64,000 nucleotides of DNA. It comes from Coriaria nepalensis. Taxonomy: Eukaryota; Streptophyta; Magnoliopsida; Cucurbitales; Coriariaceae. The translations under genes were made by a program, and so were the position numbers. The stretch is from contig CP114482.1 in NCBI GenBank assembly GCA_027186245.1, positions 19,487,209 through 19,551,208 on the forward strand, written 5' to 3'. Under the pieces are notes generated by a model that was given only the letters and a program-made list of their open reading frames with translations, did no database searches and was not told where the DNA came from. Shown in pieces: positions 48,775 to 61,900 of the stretch. Within the stretch, counting starts at the first letter, position 1; each line of letters opens with the position of its first letter.

Positions 48775-49831
48775 TGTTTGAATTGATTTCGAATGATTTA
48801 TTGACTAAAAGTGACTCAATGACATTATTTTAAGGCTATACAAATGCATAGTTGCCTTCAAAATATCCATTGCAAATTGTGCATGAAAGTCGTGGTTGAA
48901 GTGCGAAAATAGATTTCGTTCGAATTCCTTCGAAGTGATTTAATTACTAGAAGAGACTCAGTGACATGATTTCAAGGCTAAACAATGGGTAATTTACTTG
49001 AATAGATGAATCGCAAGTTATGCACAAAAGTCTCGTTTAGAGAGCGAAAATAGAATTTGTTCGAATTGCTTTCAAATGATTTGATGACTACAAGAGACTC
49101 AGTGACATGATTTTAAGGCTAAAAAGATGCATAGTTGCCTTCAATGGTTGAATTGGCAGTTCTAAACGAAAATCGTGTTTGAAGTGCGAAAAAATAGAAT
49201 TCTTTCGACTTACTTTTAACTGATTTAACGACTAGAGAAGACTCAATGACATGATTTAAAGGCTAAACGAAAGCATAATTGCCTTCAATAGACCAATTGC
49301 ATGTTTTGCACAAAAGTTGTGTTTGGAATGCGAAAATAGAATTTGTTTGAATTGATTTCGTATGATTTATTGACTAAAAGTGACTCAATGAAATGATTTT
49401 AAGGCTATACAAATGCATAGTTGCCTTCAAAAGATCCATTGCAAATTATGCACGAAAGTCGTGTTTCAAGTGCGAAAATGGATTTCGTTGCAATTGCTTT
49501 GAAGTGATTTAATTACTGGATGAGACTCAATGACATGATTTCAAGGCTAAACAATAAGTAATTTACTTGAATAGATCAATCGCAAGTTATACACAAAAGT
49601 CTCGTTTAAAGATCGAAAATAGAATTCGTTCGAATTGCTTTCAAATGATTTGATGACAACAAGAGACTCAATGACATGATTTTAGGGCTAAAAAGATGCA
49701 TAGTTGCCTTCAACGGTTGAATTGAAAGTTCTGAACGAAAGTCATGTTTGAAGTGCGAAAAAATGGAATTCTTTCGACTTACTTTTAATTGATTTAATGA
49801 CTAGAGAAGACTCAATGACATGATTTTAAGG
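48775..49831 (+). repeat. Duplicated block W, copy 2
   Basis: Partner of 45,364-46,420, carrying the same series of rare variants in the same order. Confidence 0.87.
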
Positions 49832-50965
49832 TTAGAGAAACGCATAATTGCCTTCAATAGATCAATTGCATGTTTTGCACAAAAGTTGTGTTTGAAATGC
49901 GAAAATAAAAGTTGTTTGAATTGATTTCGTATGATTTATTGACTAAAAGTGGCTCAATGACTTGATTTTAAGGCTATACAAATGCATAGTTGCCTTAAAA
50001 AGTTCCATTGCAAATTATGCACGAAAGTCATGTTTCAAGTGCGAAAATAGATTTCGTTGGAATTGCTTTGAAGTGATTTAATTACTAGAAGAGACACAAT
50101 GACATGATTTCAAGGCTAAAGAATGGGTAATTTACTTGAATAGATCAATCGCAAGTTATACACAAAAGTCTCGTTTAAAGAGCGAAAATAGAATTCGTTC
50201 GAATTGCTTTCAAATGATTTGATGACAACAAGAGACTCAATGACTTGATTTTAAGGCTAAAAAGATGCATAGTTGCCTTCAATGGTTGAATTGGAAGTTC
50301 TGAACGAAAGTCGTGTTTGAAGTGCGAAAAAATGGAATTCTTTCGACTTACTTTGAATTGATTTAATGACTAGAGAACACTCAATGACATGATTTTAAGG
50401 CTAGAGAAACGCATAATTGCCTTCAATAGATCAATTGCATGTTTTGCACAAAAGTTGTGTTTGAAATGTGAAAATAAAAGTTGTTTGAATTGATTTCGTA
50501 TGATTTATTGACTAAAAGTGGCTCAATGACTTGATTTTAAGGCTATACAAATGCATAGTTGCTTTCAAAAGATCCATTGCAAATTATGCACGAAAGTCAT
50601 GTTTCAAGTGCGAAAATAGATTTCGTTGGAATTGCTTTGAAGTGATTTAATTACTAGAAGAGACACAATGACATGATTTCAAGGCTAAAGAATGGGTAAT
50701 TTACTTGAATAGATCAATCGCAAGTTATACACAAAAGTCTCGTTTAAAGAGCGAAAATAGAATTCGTTCGAATTGCTTTCAAATGATTTGATGACAACAA
50801 GAGACTCAATGACTTGATTTTAAGGCTAAAAAGATGCATAGTTGCCTTCAATGGTTGAATTGGAAGTTCTGAACGAAAGTCGTGTTTTAAGTGCGAAAAA
50901 ATAGAATTCTTTCGACTTACTTTGAATTGATTTAATGACTAGAGAAGACTCAATGACACGATTTT
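49831..50965 (+). repeat. Local tandem duplication of one 569-bp tetramer
   Basis: Two successive tetramers (about 49,831-50,399 and 50,400-50,965) share TAGAGAAACGC, AATGACTTGATTTT, AAGTCATGTTTC, ACACAATG and AAAGAATGGG. They differ at a few bases (CCTTAAAAAGTTCC against GCTTTCAAAAGATCC). Confidence 0.86.
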
Positions 50966-51950
50966 AAGGCTAAACAAACACATAATTGCGTTCAATAGAT
51001 CAATTGCATGTTTTGCACAAAAGTTGTGTTTGAAATACAAAAATAGAATTTGTTTGAATAGATTTCATATGATTTATAGACTAAAAGTGGCTCAATGACC
51101 TGATTTTAAGGCTATACAAATGCATAGTTGCCTTCAAAATATCCATTGCAAATTATGCATGAAAGTCGTGGTTGAAGTGCGAAAATAGATTTCGTTCGAA
51201 TTCCTTTCAAGTGATTTAATTACTAGAAGAGACTCAGTGACATGATTTCAAGGCTTAACAATGGGTAATTTACTTGAATAGATCAATCGCAAGTTATGCA
51301 CAAAAGTCTCGTTTAAATAGGGAAAATAGAATTCGTTCGAATTGCTTTCAAATGATTTGATGACTACAAGAGACTCAATGACATGATTTTAAGGCTAAAA
51401 AGATGCATAGTTGCCTTCAATGGTTGAATTGGAAGTTCTGAACGAAAGTCGTGTTTGAAGTGCGAAATAATAGAATTCTTTCGACTTACTTTTAATTGAT
51501 TTAATGACTAGAGAAGACTCAATGACATGATTTTAAGGCTAAACGAAAGCATAATTGCCTTCAATAGACCAATTGCATGTTTTGCACAAAAGTTGTGTTT
51601 GAAATGCGAAAATAGAATTTGTTTGAATTGATTTCGTGTAATTTATTGACTAAAAGTGACTCAATGACATGATTTTAAGGCTATATAAATGCATAGTTGC
51701 CTTCAAAAGATCCATTGCATATTAGGAAAGAAAGTCGTGGTTGAAGTGCGAAAATAGATTTCGTTCGAATTGCTTTGAAGTGATTTAATTACTAGAAGGG
51801 ACTCAATGACATGATTTCAAGGCAAAACAATGGGTAATTTACTTGAAAAGATCAATCGCAAGTTATGCACAAAAGTCTCGTTTAGAGAGCGAAAATAGAA
51901 TTTGTTCGAATTACTTCCAAATGATTTGATGACTAGAAGAGACTCAATGA
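50966..51950 (+). repeat. Ordinary diverged tetramers
   Basis: Satellite monomers in normal A-B-C-D order with D at 51,261 and 51,830. One C monomer is unusual in ATTGCATATTAGGAAAG near 51,715. No other feature is seen. Confidence 0.8.
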
Positions 51951-53345
51951 CATGATTTTAAGGTTAAAAAGATGCATAGTTGCCTTCAATGGTTGAATTG
52001 GAAGTTCTGAACGAAAGTCGTGTTTGAAGTGCGAAAAAGTAGAATTCTTTCGACTTACTTTTAATTGATTTAATGACTAGAGAAGACTAAATAACATGAT
52101 TTTAAGGCTAAACAAACGCATAATTGCTTTTAATAGATCAATTGGATGCTTTGCACGAGAGTTGTGTTTGAAATGCGAAAATAGAATTTGTTTGAATTGA
52201 TTTCGTGTGATTTATTGACTCAAAGTGGCTCAATGACGTAATTTTAAGGCTATACAAATGCATAGTTGCCTGCAAAAGATCCATTGCAAATTATGCATGA
52301 AAGTCATGTTTCAAGTGCGAAAATAGATTTCGTTCGAATTGCTTTGAAGTGATTTAATTACTAGAAGAGACACAATGACTTGATTTAAAGGCAAAAGAAT
52401 GGGTAATTTACTTGAATAGATCAATCGCAAGTTATGCACAAAAGTCTCGTTTAAAAAGCAAAAATAGAATTCGTTCCAATTGCTTTCAAATGATTTGATG
52501 ACAACAAGAGACTCAATGACATGATTTTAAGGCTAAAAAGATGCATAGTTGCCTTCAATGGTTGAATTGGAAGTTCTGAACGAAAGTCGTGTTTGAAGTG
52601 CGACAAAGTAGAATTCTTTCGACTTACTTTTAATTGATTTAATGACTAGAGAAGACTAAATAACATGATTTTAAGGCTAAACAAACGCATAATTGCTTTT
52701 AATAGATCAATTGGATGCTTTGCACAAGAGTTGTGTTTGAAATGCGAAAATAGAATTTGTTTGAATTGATTTCGTGTGATTTATTGACTCAAAGTGGCTC
52801 AATGACGTAATTTTAAGGCTATACAAATGCATAGTTGCGTTCAAAATATCCATTGCAAATTATGCACGAAAGTCGTGGTTCAAGTGCGAAAGTAGATTTT
52901 GTTCGAATTGCTTTGAAGTGATTTAATTACTAGAAGAGACACAATGACTTGATTTCAAGGCTAAAGAATGGGTAATTTACTTGAATAGATCAATCGTAAG
53001 TTATGCACAAAAGTCTCGTTTAAATTGCGAAAATAGGATTCTTTCGAATTGCTTTCAAATGATTTGATGGCAACAAGAGACTCAATGACATGATTTTAAG
53101 GCTAAAAAGTTGCATAGTTGCCTACAATGGTTGAATTGGAAGTTCTGAACGAAAGTCGTGTTTGAAGTGCGAAAAAGTAGAATTCTTTCGACTTACTTTT
53201 AATTGATTTAATGACTAGAGAAGACTAAATAACATGATTTTAAGGCTAAACAAACGCATAATTGCTTTTAATAGATCAATTGGATGCTTTGCACAAGAGT
53301 TGTGTTTGAAATGCGAAAATAGAATTTGTTTGAATTTATTTCGTC
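51950..53345 (+). repeat. Local three-copy amplification of a 569-bp tetramer
   Basis: Three consecutive B monomers, 569 bp apart, share TAATTGCTTTTAATAGATC, ATTGGATGCTTTGC and an upstream GACTAAATAACATG (near 52,086, 52,655 and 53,224). The surrounding C and D monomers are less alike, so the shared stretch covers mainly A and B. Confidence 0.84.
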
Positions 53346-55729
53346 TGATTTATTGACTAAAAGTGGCTCAATGACCTGATTTTAAGGATATACAAATGCA
53401 TAGTTGCCATCAAAATATCCATTGCAAATTATGCATGAAAGTCGTGGTTGAAGTGCGGAAATAGATTTCGTTCGAATTGCTTTGAAGTGATTTAATTACT
53501 AGAAGAGACTCAATGACATGATTTCAAGGCTAAACAATGGGTAATTTACTTGAATAAATCAATCGCAAGTTATGCACAAAAGTCTCGTTTAAAGAGCCAA
53601 AATAGAATTCGTTCGAATTGCTTTCAAATGATTTGATGACAACAAGAGACTCAATGACATGATTTTAAGGCAAAAAAGATGCATAGTTGCCTTCAATGTT
53701 TAAATTGGAAGTTCTGAACGAAATTCGTGTTTGAAGTGCGAAAAAATAGAATTCTTTCGATTTACTTTTAATTGATTTAATGAGTAGAGAAGACTCAATG
53801 ACACGATTTTAAGGCTAGACAAACGCATAATTGCCTTCAATAGATCAATTGCATGTTTTGCACAAAAGTTGTGTTTGAAATACGAAAATAAAAGTTGTTT
53901 GAATTGATTTCGTATGATTTATTGACTAAAAGTGGCTCAATGACATGATTTTAAGGCTATACAAATGCATAGTTGCCTTCAAAAGATCCATTGCAAATTA
54001 TGCACGAAAGTCGTGTTTCAAGTGCGAAAATAGATTTCGTTGGAATTGCTTTGAAGGGATTACTAGTAGAGACACAATGACATGATTTCAGGGCTAAAGA
54101 ATGGGTAATTTACTTGAATAGATCAATCGCAAGTTATGCACAAAAGTCTCGTTTAAAGAGTGAAAACAAAATTCGTTCGAATTGCTTTCAAATGATTTGA
54201 TGACAACAAGAGACTCAATGACATGATTTTAAGGCTAAAAGGATGCATAGTTTCCTTCAATGGTTGAATTGGAAGTTCTGAACGAAAGTTGTGTTTGAAG
54301 TGCGAAAAAGTAGAATTCTTTCGACTTACTTTTAATTGATTTAATGACTAGAGAAGACTAAATAACATCATTTTAAGGCTAAACAAACGCATAATTGCCT
54401 TCAATAGATCAATTGCATGTTTTGCTCAAAAGTTGTGTTTGAAATGCGAAAATAGAATTTGTTTGAATTGATTTCGTATGATTTATTGACTAAAAGTGGC
54501 TCAATGACCTGATTTTAAGGCTATACAAATGCATAGTTGCCATCAAAATATCCATTGCAAATTATGCATGAAGGTCGTGGTTGAAGTGCGAAAATAGATT
54601 TCGTTCGAATTCCTTTGAAGTGATTTAATTACTAGAAGAGACTCAGTGACATGATTTCAAGGCTAAACAATGGGTAATTTACCTCAATAGATCAATTGCA
54701 AGTTATGCACAAAAGTCTCGTTTAAAGAGTGAAAACAGAATTCGTTCGAATTGCTTTCAAATGATTTGATGACAACAAGAGACTCAATGACATGAGTTTA
54801 AGGCTAAAAAGATGCATAGTTGCCTTCAATGGTAGAATTGGAAGTTATGAACGAAAGTCGTGTTTGAAGTGCGAAAAAATAGAATTCTTTCGACTTACTT
54901 TGAATTGATTTAATGACTAGGGAAGACTCAATGACATGATTTTAAGGCTAAACAAACGCATAATTGCCTTCAATAGATCAATTGCTTGTTTTGCACAAAA
55001 GTTGTGTTTGGAATGCGAAAATAGAATTTGTTTGAATAGATTTCATATGATTTATAGACTAAAAGTGGCTCAATGACCTAATTTTCAGCCTAGACAAATG
55101 CATAGTTGCCTTCGAAATATCCATTGCAAATTATGCATGAAAGTCGTGGTTGAAGTGCGAAAATAGATTTCGTTCGAATTCCTTTGAAGTGATTTAATTA
55201 CTAGATGAGACTCAGTGACATGATTTCAAGGCTAAACAATGGGTAATTTACTTGAATAGATCAATCGTAAGTTATGCACAAAAGTCTCGTTTAAATAGCG
55301 AAAATAGGATTCGTTCGAATTGCTTTCAAATGATTTGATGACTACAAGAGACTCAATGACATGATTTTAAGGTTAAACAGATGCATAGTTGCCTTCAATG
55401 GTTGAATTGGAAGTTCTGAACGAAAGTCTTGTTTGAAGTGCGAAAAAATAGAATTCTTTCGACTTACTTTTAATTGATTTAATGACTAGAGAAGACTCAA
55501 TGACATGATTTTAAGGCTAAACGAAAGCATAATTGCCTTCAATAGACCAATTGCATGTTTTGCACAAAAGTTGTGTTTGAAATGCGAAAATAGAATTTGT
55601 TTGAATTGATCCGTATGATTTATTGACTAAAAGTGACTCAATGACATGATTTTAAGGCTATATTAATGCATAGTTGCCTTCAAAAGATCCATTGCAAATT
55701 ATGCATGAAAGTCGTCGTTGAAATGCGAA
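53346..55729 (+). repeat. Ordinary diverged tetramers
   Basis: D monomers at 53,537, 54,101, 54,670 and 55,239. All spacing is 569 except 564 across the short C monomer near 54,055. Monomer order is normal and no foreign sequence is seen. Confidence 0.8.
54045..54075 (+). repeat. Small deletion in a C tail
   Basis: The usual CTTTGAAGTGATTTAATTACTAGAAGA region reads TTTGAAGGGATTACTAGTAGA, with about five bases lost, giving the shortest ordinary D-to-D interval in the window (564 bp). Confidence 0.88.
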
Positions 55730-56288
55730 AATAGATTTCGTTCGAATTGCTTTGAAGTGATTTAATTACTAGAAGAGACTCAATGGCATGATTTCTAGCC
55801 TAAACAATGGGTAATTTACTTGAATAGATCAATCGCAAGTTATGCACAAAAGTCTCGTTTAAAGAGCCAAAATAGAATTCTTTTGAATTGCTTTCAAATG
55901 ATTTGATGACCACAAGAGACTCAATGACATGATTTTGAGGCTAAAAAGATGCATAGTTTCCTTCAATGGTTGAATTGGAAGTTCTGAACGAAAGTTGTGT
56001 TTGAAGTCCGAAAAAATAGAATTTTTTCGACTTGGTTTTAATTGATTTAATGACTAGAGATGACTCAATGATATGATTTTAAGGCTAAATAAACGCATAA
56101 TTGCCTTTAATAGATCAATTGGATGCTTTACACAAGAGTTGTGTTTGAAATGCGAAAATAGAATTTGTTTGAATTGATTTCGTATGATTTATTGACTAAA
56201 AGTGGCTCAATGAACTGATTTTAAGGCTATACAAATGCATAGTTGCCATCAAAATATCCATTGCAAATTATGCATGAAAGTCGTGGTT
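55730..56288 (+). repeat. Tetramer shared with 63,409-63,967 (offset 7679)
   Basis: Rare variants found at both places are CATAGTTTCCTTC, GAAAGTTGTGTTTGAAGTCCG, AGAATTTTTTCGACTTG, GAGATGACTCAATGATATG, CTAAATAAACGC and ATTGGATGCTTT. The offset equals 54 monomers. A few bases differ between copies. Confidence 0.85.
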
Positions 56289-56345
56289 GAAATGCGAAAA
56301 TAGATTTCGTTCGAATTGCTTTGAAGTGATTTAATTTCTAGAAGA

Positions 56346-57338
56346 GACTCAGTGACATGATTTCAAGGCTAAACAATGGGTAATTTACGTGAATAGATCA
56401 ATCACAAGTTATGGACAAAAGTCTCGTTTAAAGAGGGAAAATAGAATTCGTTCGAATTGCTTTCAAATGATTTGATGACAACAAGAGACTCAATGACATG
56501 ATTTTAGGGCTAAAAAGATGCATAGTTGCCTTCAATGGTTAAATTGAAAGTTCTGAACGAAAGTCGTGTTTGAAGTGTGAAAAAATGGAATTCTTTCGAC
56601 TTACTTTGAATTGATTTAATGACTAGAGAAGACTCAATGACATGATTTTAAGGCTAAAAAACGCATAATTGCCTTCAATAGATCAATTGCTTGTTTTGCA
56701 CAAAAGTTGTGTTTGAAATGCGAAAATAGAATTTGTTTGAAAAGAATTCATATGATTGATAGACTAAAAGTGGCTCAATGACCAGATTTTAAGGTTATAC
56801 AAATGCATAGTTGCCTTCAAAATATCCATTGCAAATTATGCATGAAAGTCGTGGTTGAAGTGCGAAAATAGATTTCGTTCGAATTCCTTTGAATTGATTT
56901 AATGACTAGAGAAGAGTCAATGACATGATTTTAAGGCTAAACAAACGCATAATTGCCTTCAATAGATCAATTGCATGTTTTGCATAAAAGTTGTGTTTGA
57001 AATGCGAAAATAAAAGTTGTTTGAATTGATTTTGTATGATTTATTGACTAAAAGTGGCTCAATGACTTGATTTTAAGGCTATACAAATGCATAGTTGCCT
57101 TCAAAATATCCATTGCAAATTATGCACGAAAGTCATGTTTCAAGTGCGAAAATAGATTTCGTCGGAATTGCTTTGAAGTGATTTAATTACTAGAAGAGAC
57201 ACAATGACCAAATTTCAAGGCTAAACAATGTGTAATTTACTTGAATAGATCAATCGCAAGTTATACACAAAAGTCTCGTTTAAAGATCGAAAATAGAATT
57301 CGTTCGAATTGCTTTCAAATGATTTGATGACAACAAGA
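56346..57338 (+). repeat. Hexamer: D-A-B-C/A-B-C register break
   Basis: D monomers at 56,376 and 57,228 are 852 bp apart, six monomers instead of four. The monomer at 56,772-56,913 begins as C (GGCTCAATGACC, AAATATCCATTGC) and ends as A (CTTTGAATTGATTTAATGACTAGAGAAGA), and B follows at 56,914. The exchange point lies in TTCGAATTCCTTTGAA, equivalent to the A text ACTTACTTTGAA. D and A are skipped after this monomer. Confidence 0.93.
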
Positions 57339-58610
57339 GACTCAATGACATGATTTTAGGGCTAAAAAGATGCATAGTTGCCTTCAATGGTTGACTTGAA
57401 AGTTCTGAACGAAAGTCGTGTTTGATGTGCGAAAAAATGGAATTCTTTCGACTTACTTGGAATTTATTTAATGACTAGAGAAGACTCAATGACATGATTT
57501 TAAGGCTAAACAAACGCATAATTGCCTTCAATAGATCAATTGCTTGTTTTGCACAAAAGTTGTGTTTGAAATGCGAAAATAGAATTTGTTTGAATAGATT
57601 TCATACGATTTATAGACTAAAAGTGGCTCAATGACCTAATTTTAAGGCTATAGAAATGCATAGTTGCCTTCAAAATATCCATTGCAAATTATGCATGAAA
57701 GTCATGGTTGAAGTGCGAAAATAGATTTCGTTCGAATTCCTTTGAAGTGATTTAATTTCTAGAAGAGACTCAGTGACATGATTTCAAGGCTAAACAATGG
57801 GTAATTTACGTGAATAGATCAATCGCAAGTTAGGGACAAAAGTCTCGTTTAAATCGCGAAAATAGGATTCCTTCGAATTGCTTTCAAATGATTTGATGAC
57901 TACAAGAGACTCAATGACATGATTTTAAGGCTAAAAAGATGCATAGTTGACTTCAATGGTTGAATTGGAAGTTCTGAACGAAAGTCGTGTTTGAAGTGCG
58001 AAAAAATGGAATTCTTTCGACTTACTTTGAATTGATTTAATGACTAGAGAAGACTCAATGACATGATTTTAAGGCTAAACAAACGCATAATTGCCTTCAA
58101 TAGATCAATTGCTTGTTTTGCACAAAAGTTGTGTTTGAAATGCGAAAATAGAATTTGTTTGAATAGATTTCATATGATTTATAGACTAAAAGTGACTCAA
58201 TGACCTGATTTTCAGGCTATACAAATGCATAGTTGCCTTCAAAATATCCATTGCAAATTATGCATGAAAGTCGTGGTTGAAGTGCGAAAATAGATTTCGT
58301 TCGAATTCCTTTGAAGTGATTTAATTTCTAGAAGGGACTCAGTGACATGATTTCAAGGATAAACAATGGGTAATTTACGTGAATAGATCAATCGCAAGTT
58401 ATGGACAAAAGTCTCGTTTAAATAGCGAAAATAGGATTCCTTCGAATTGCTTTCAAATGATTTGATGACTACAAGAGACTCAATGACATGATTTTAAGGC
58501 TAAAAAGATGCATAGTTGCCTTCAATGGTTGAATTGAAGTTCTGAACGAAAGTCGTGTTTGAAGTGCGAAAAAATGGAATTCTGTCGACTTACTTTGAAT
58601 TGATTTAATG
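57339..58610 (+). repeat. Local 569-bp duplication with ATTGCTTGTTTTGC B monomers
   Basis: Tetramers near 57,470-58,030 and 58,030-58,600 share ATTGCTTGTTTTGC, TTTAATTTCTAG, TTTACGTGAATAG and AGGGACAAAAG or ATGGACAAAAG. The same B form recurs singly near 54,985, 56,690 and 62,092. Confidence 0.82.
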
Positions 58611-59600
58611 ACTAGAGAAGACTCAATGATATGATTTTAAGGCTAAACAAACGCATAATTGCCTTCAATAGATCAATTGCATGTTTTGCACAAAAGTTGT
58701 GTTTGAAATGCGAAAATAAAAGTTGTTTGCATTGATTTCAAATGATTTATTGACTAAAAGTGGCTCAACGACCAGATTTTAAGGCTATACAAATGCATAG
58801 TTGCCTTCAAAAGATCCATTGGAAATTATGCACGAAAGTCGTGTTTCAAGTGCGAAAATAGATTTCGTTGGAATTGCTTTGAAGTGATTTAATTACTAGA
58901 AGAGACACAATGACATGATTTCAAGGCTAAAGAATGGGTAATTTACTTGAATAGATCAATCGCAAGTTATACACAAAAGTCTCGTTTAAAGAGCGAAAAT
59001 AGAATTCGTTCGAATTGCGTTCAAATGATTTGATGACAACAAGAGACTCAATGACATGATTTTAAGGCTAAAAAGATGCATAGTTGCCTTCAATGGTGCA
59101 ATTGGAAGTTCTGAACGAAAGTCGTGTGTGAAGTGCGAAAAAATAGAATTCTTTCGACTTACTTTGAATTGATTTAATGACTAGAGAAGACTCAATGACA
59201 TGATTTTAAGGCTAAACAAACGCATAATTGCCTTCAATAGATCAATTGCATGTTTTGCAGAAAAGTTGTGTTTGAAATGCGAAAATAAAAGTTGTTTGCA
59301 TTGATTTCATATGATTTATTGACTAAAAGTGGCTCAACGACCAGATTTTAAGGCTATACAAATGCATAGTTGCCTTCAAAAGATCCATTGCAAATTATGC
59401 ACGAAAGTCGTGTTTCAAGTGCGAAAATAGATTTCGTTGGAATTGGTTTGAAGTTATTTAATTACTAGAAGAGACACAATGACATGATTTCAAGGCAAAA
59501 GAATGGGTAATTTACTTGAATAGATCAATCGCAAGTTTTGCACACAAGTCTCGTTTAAAGAGCGAAAATAGAATTCGTTCGAATTGCTTTCAAATGATTT
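58611..59600 (+). repeat. Local 569-bp duplication with GCATTGATTTCA B monomers
   Basis: Two successive tetramers share TTGTTTGCATTGATTTCA and GGCTCAACGACCAG (near 58,726 and 59,295), plus ACACAATG and AAAGAATGGG in the D monomers. They differ at a few bases. Confidence 0.83.
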
Positions 59601-60890
59601 GATGACAACAAGAGACTCAATGACACGATTTTCAGCCTAAAAAGATGCATAGTTGACTTCAATGGTTGAATTGGAAGTTCTGAACGAAAGTCGTGTTTGG
59701 AGTGCGAAAAAATAGAATTCTTTCGACTTACTTTTAATTGATTTAATGACTAGAGAAGACTCAATGACATGATTTGAAGGCTAAACAAACGCATAATTGC
59801 CTTCAATAGATCAATTGCATGTTTTGCACAAAAGTTGTGTTTGAAATGCGAAAATAGAATTTGTTTGAATTGATTTCGTATGATTTATTGACTCAAAGTG
59901 ACTCAATAAAATGATTTTAAGGCTATACAAATGCATAGCTGCCTTCAAAAGATCCATTGCAAATTATGCACGAAAGTCGTGGTTCAAGGGCGAAAATAGA
60001 TTTCGTTCGAATTGCTTTAAAGTGATTTAATTACTAGATGAGACTCAATGACATGATTTCAAGACTAAGCAATGGGTAATTTACTTGAATAGATCAATCG
60101 CAATTTATGCGCAAAAGTCTCGTTTAAAGTGGGAAAATAGGATTCCTTCGAATTGCTTTAAAATGATTTGATGACAGCAAGAGACACAATGACATGATTT
60201 TAAGGCTAAAAAGATGCATAGTTGCCTTCAATGGTTGAATTGGAAGTTCTGAACGAAAGTCGTGTTTGAAGTGCGAAAAAGTAGAATTCTTTCGACTTAC
60301 TATTAATTGATTTAATGACTAGAGAAAACTAAATAACATGATTTTAAGGCTAAACAAACGCATAATTGCTTTCAATAGATCAATTGCATGTTTTGCACGA
60401 AAGTTGTGTTTTAAATCCGAAAATAGAATTTGTTTGAATTGATTTCGTATGATTTATTGACTCAAAGTGGCTCAATGACCTGATTTTAAGGCTACACAAA
60501 TGCATAGCTGCATTCAAAAGATCCATTGCAAATTATGCACGAAAGTCGTGGTTCAAGTGCGAAAATAGATTTCGTTCGAATTGCTTTGAAGTGATTTAAT
60601 TACTAGAAGAGACTCAATGACATGATTTCAAGGCTAAACAATGGGTAATTTACTTGAAAAGATCAATCGCAAGTTATGCACAAAAGTCTCGTTTAGAGAG
60701 CGAAAATTGAATTCGTTCGAATTACTTCCAAATGATTTGATGACTTGAAGAGACTCAATGACATGATTTTAAGGTTAAAAAGATGCATAGTTGCCTTTAA
60801 TGGTTGAATTGGAAGTTCTGAACGAAAGTCGTGTTTAAAGTGCGAAGAAATAGAATTCTTTCGACTTACTTCCAATTGGTATAATGACTA
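59601..60890 (+). repeat. Ordinary diverged tetramers
   Basis: D monomers at 60,072 and 60,641 in normal spacing. Variants include GCAATTTATGCGCAAAAG near 60,104 and CACAAATGCATAGCTGCATTC near 60,495. Only satellite is seen. Confidence 0.8.
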
Positions 60891-61900
60891 GAGAAGACTC
60901 AATGACATGATTTTAAGGCTAAACAAACGCATAATTGCTTTCAATAGATCAATTGCATGTTTTGCACAAAAGTTGTGTTTGAAATGCGAAAATAGAATTT
61001 GTCTGAATTGATTTCGTATGATTTATTGACTAAAAGTGACTCAATGACATGATTTTAAGGCTATATAAATGCATAGTTGCCTTCAAAAGATCCATTGCAA
61101 ATTATGCATGAAAGTCGTGGTTGAAGTGCGAAAATAGATTTCGTTCGAATTCCTTTGACGTGATTTAATTACTAGAAGAGACTCAGTGACATGTTTTCAA
61201 GGAGAAACAATGGGTAATTTACTTGAATAGATCAGTCGCAAGTTATGCACAAAAGTCTAGTTTAAATAGCGAAAATAGGATTGTTTCAAATTGCTTTCAA
61301 ATGATTTGATGACTACAAGAGACTCAATGACATGATTTTAAGGCTAAAAAGATGCATAGTTGCCTTCAATGGTTGAATTGGAAGTTCTGAACGAAAGTCG
61401 TGTTTGAAGTGCGAAAAAATAGAATTCTTTCGACTTACTTTGAATTGATTTAATGACTAGAGAAGACTCAATGACATGATTTTAAGGCTAAACAAACGCA
61501 TAATTGCTTTCAATAGATCAATTGCATGTTTTGCACAAAAGTTGTGTTTGAAATGCAAAAATAGAATTTGTCTGAATTGATTTCGTATCATTTATTGACT
61601 AAAAGTGACTCAATGACATGATTTTAAGGCTATATAAATGCATAGTTGCCTTCAAAAGATCCATTGCAAATTATGCATGAAAGTCGTGGTTGAAGTGCGA
61701 AAATAGATTTCGTTCGAATTCCTTTGACGTGATTTAATTACTAGAAGAGACTCAGTGACATGTTTTCAAAGAGAAACAATGGGTAATTTACTTGAATAGA
61801 TCAGTCGCAAGTTATGCACAAAAGTCTAGTTTAAATAGCGAAAATAGGATTGTTTCAAATTGCTTTCAAATGATTTGATGACTACAAGAGACTCAATGAC
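60891..61900 (+). repeat. Local 569-bp duplication with CATGTTTTCAA D monomers
   Basis: Two successive tetramers share GTCTGAATTGATTTCG, TATATAAATGC, TTTGACGTGATT, GACATGTTTTCAA, GAGAAACAATGGG, GATCAGTCGC, AAGTCTAG and GATTGTTTCAAATTGC, 569 bp apart. They differ at few bases (CAAGGAGAAAC against CAAAGAGAAAC). Confidence 0.88.
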
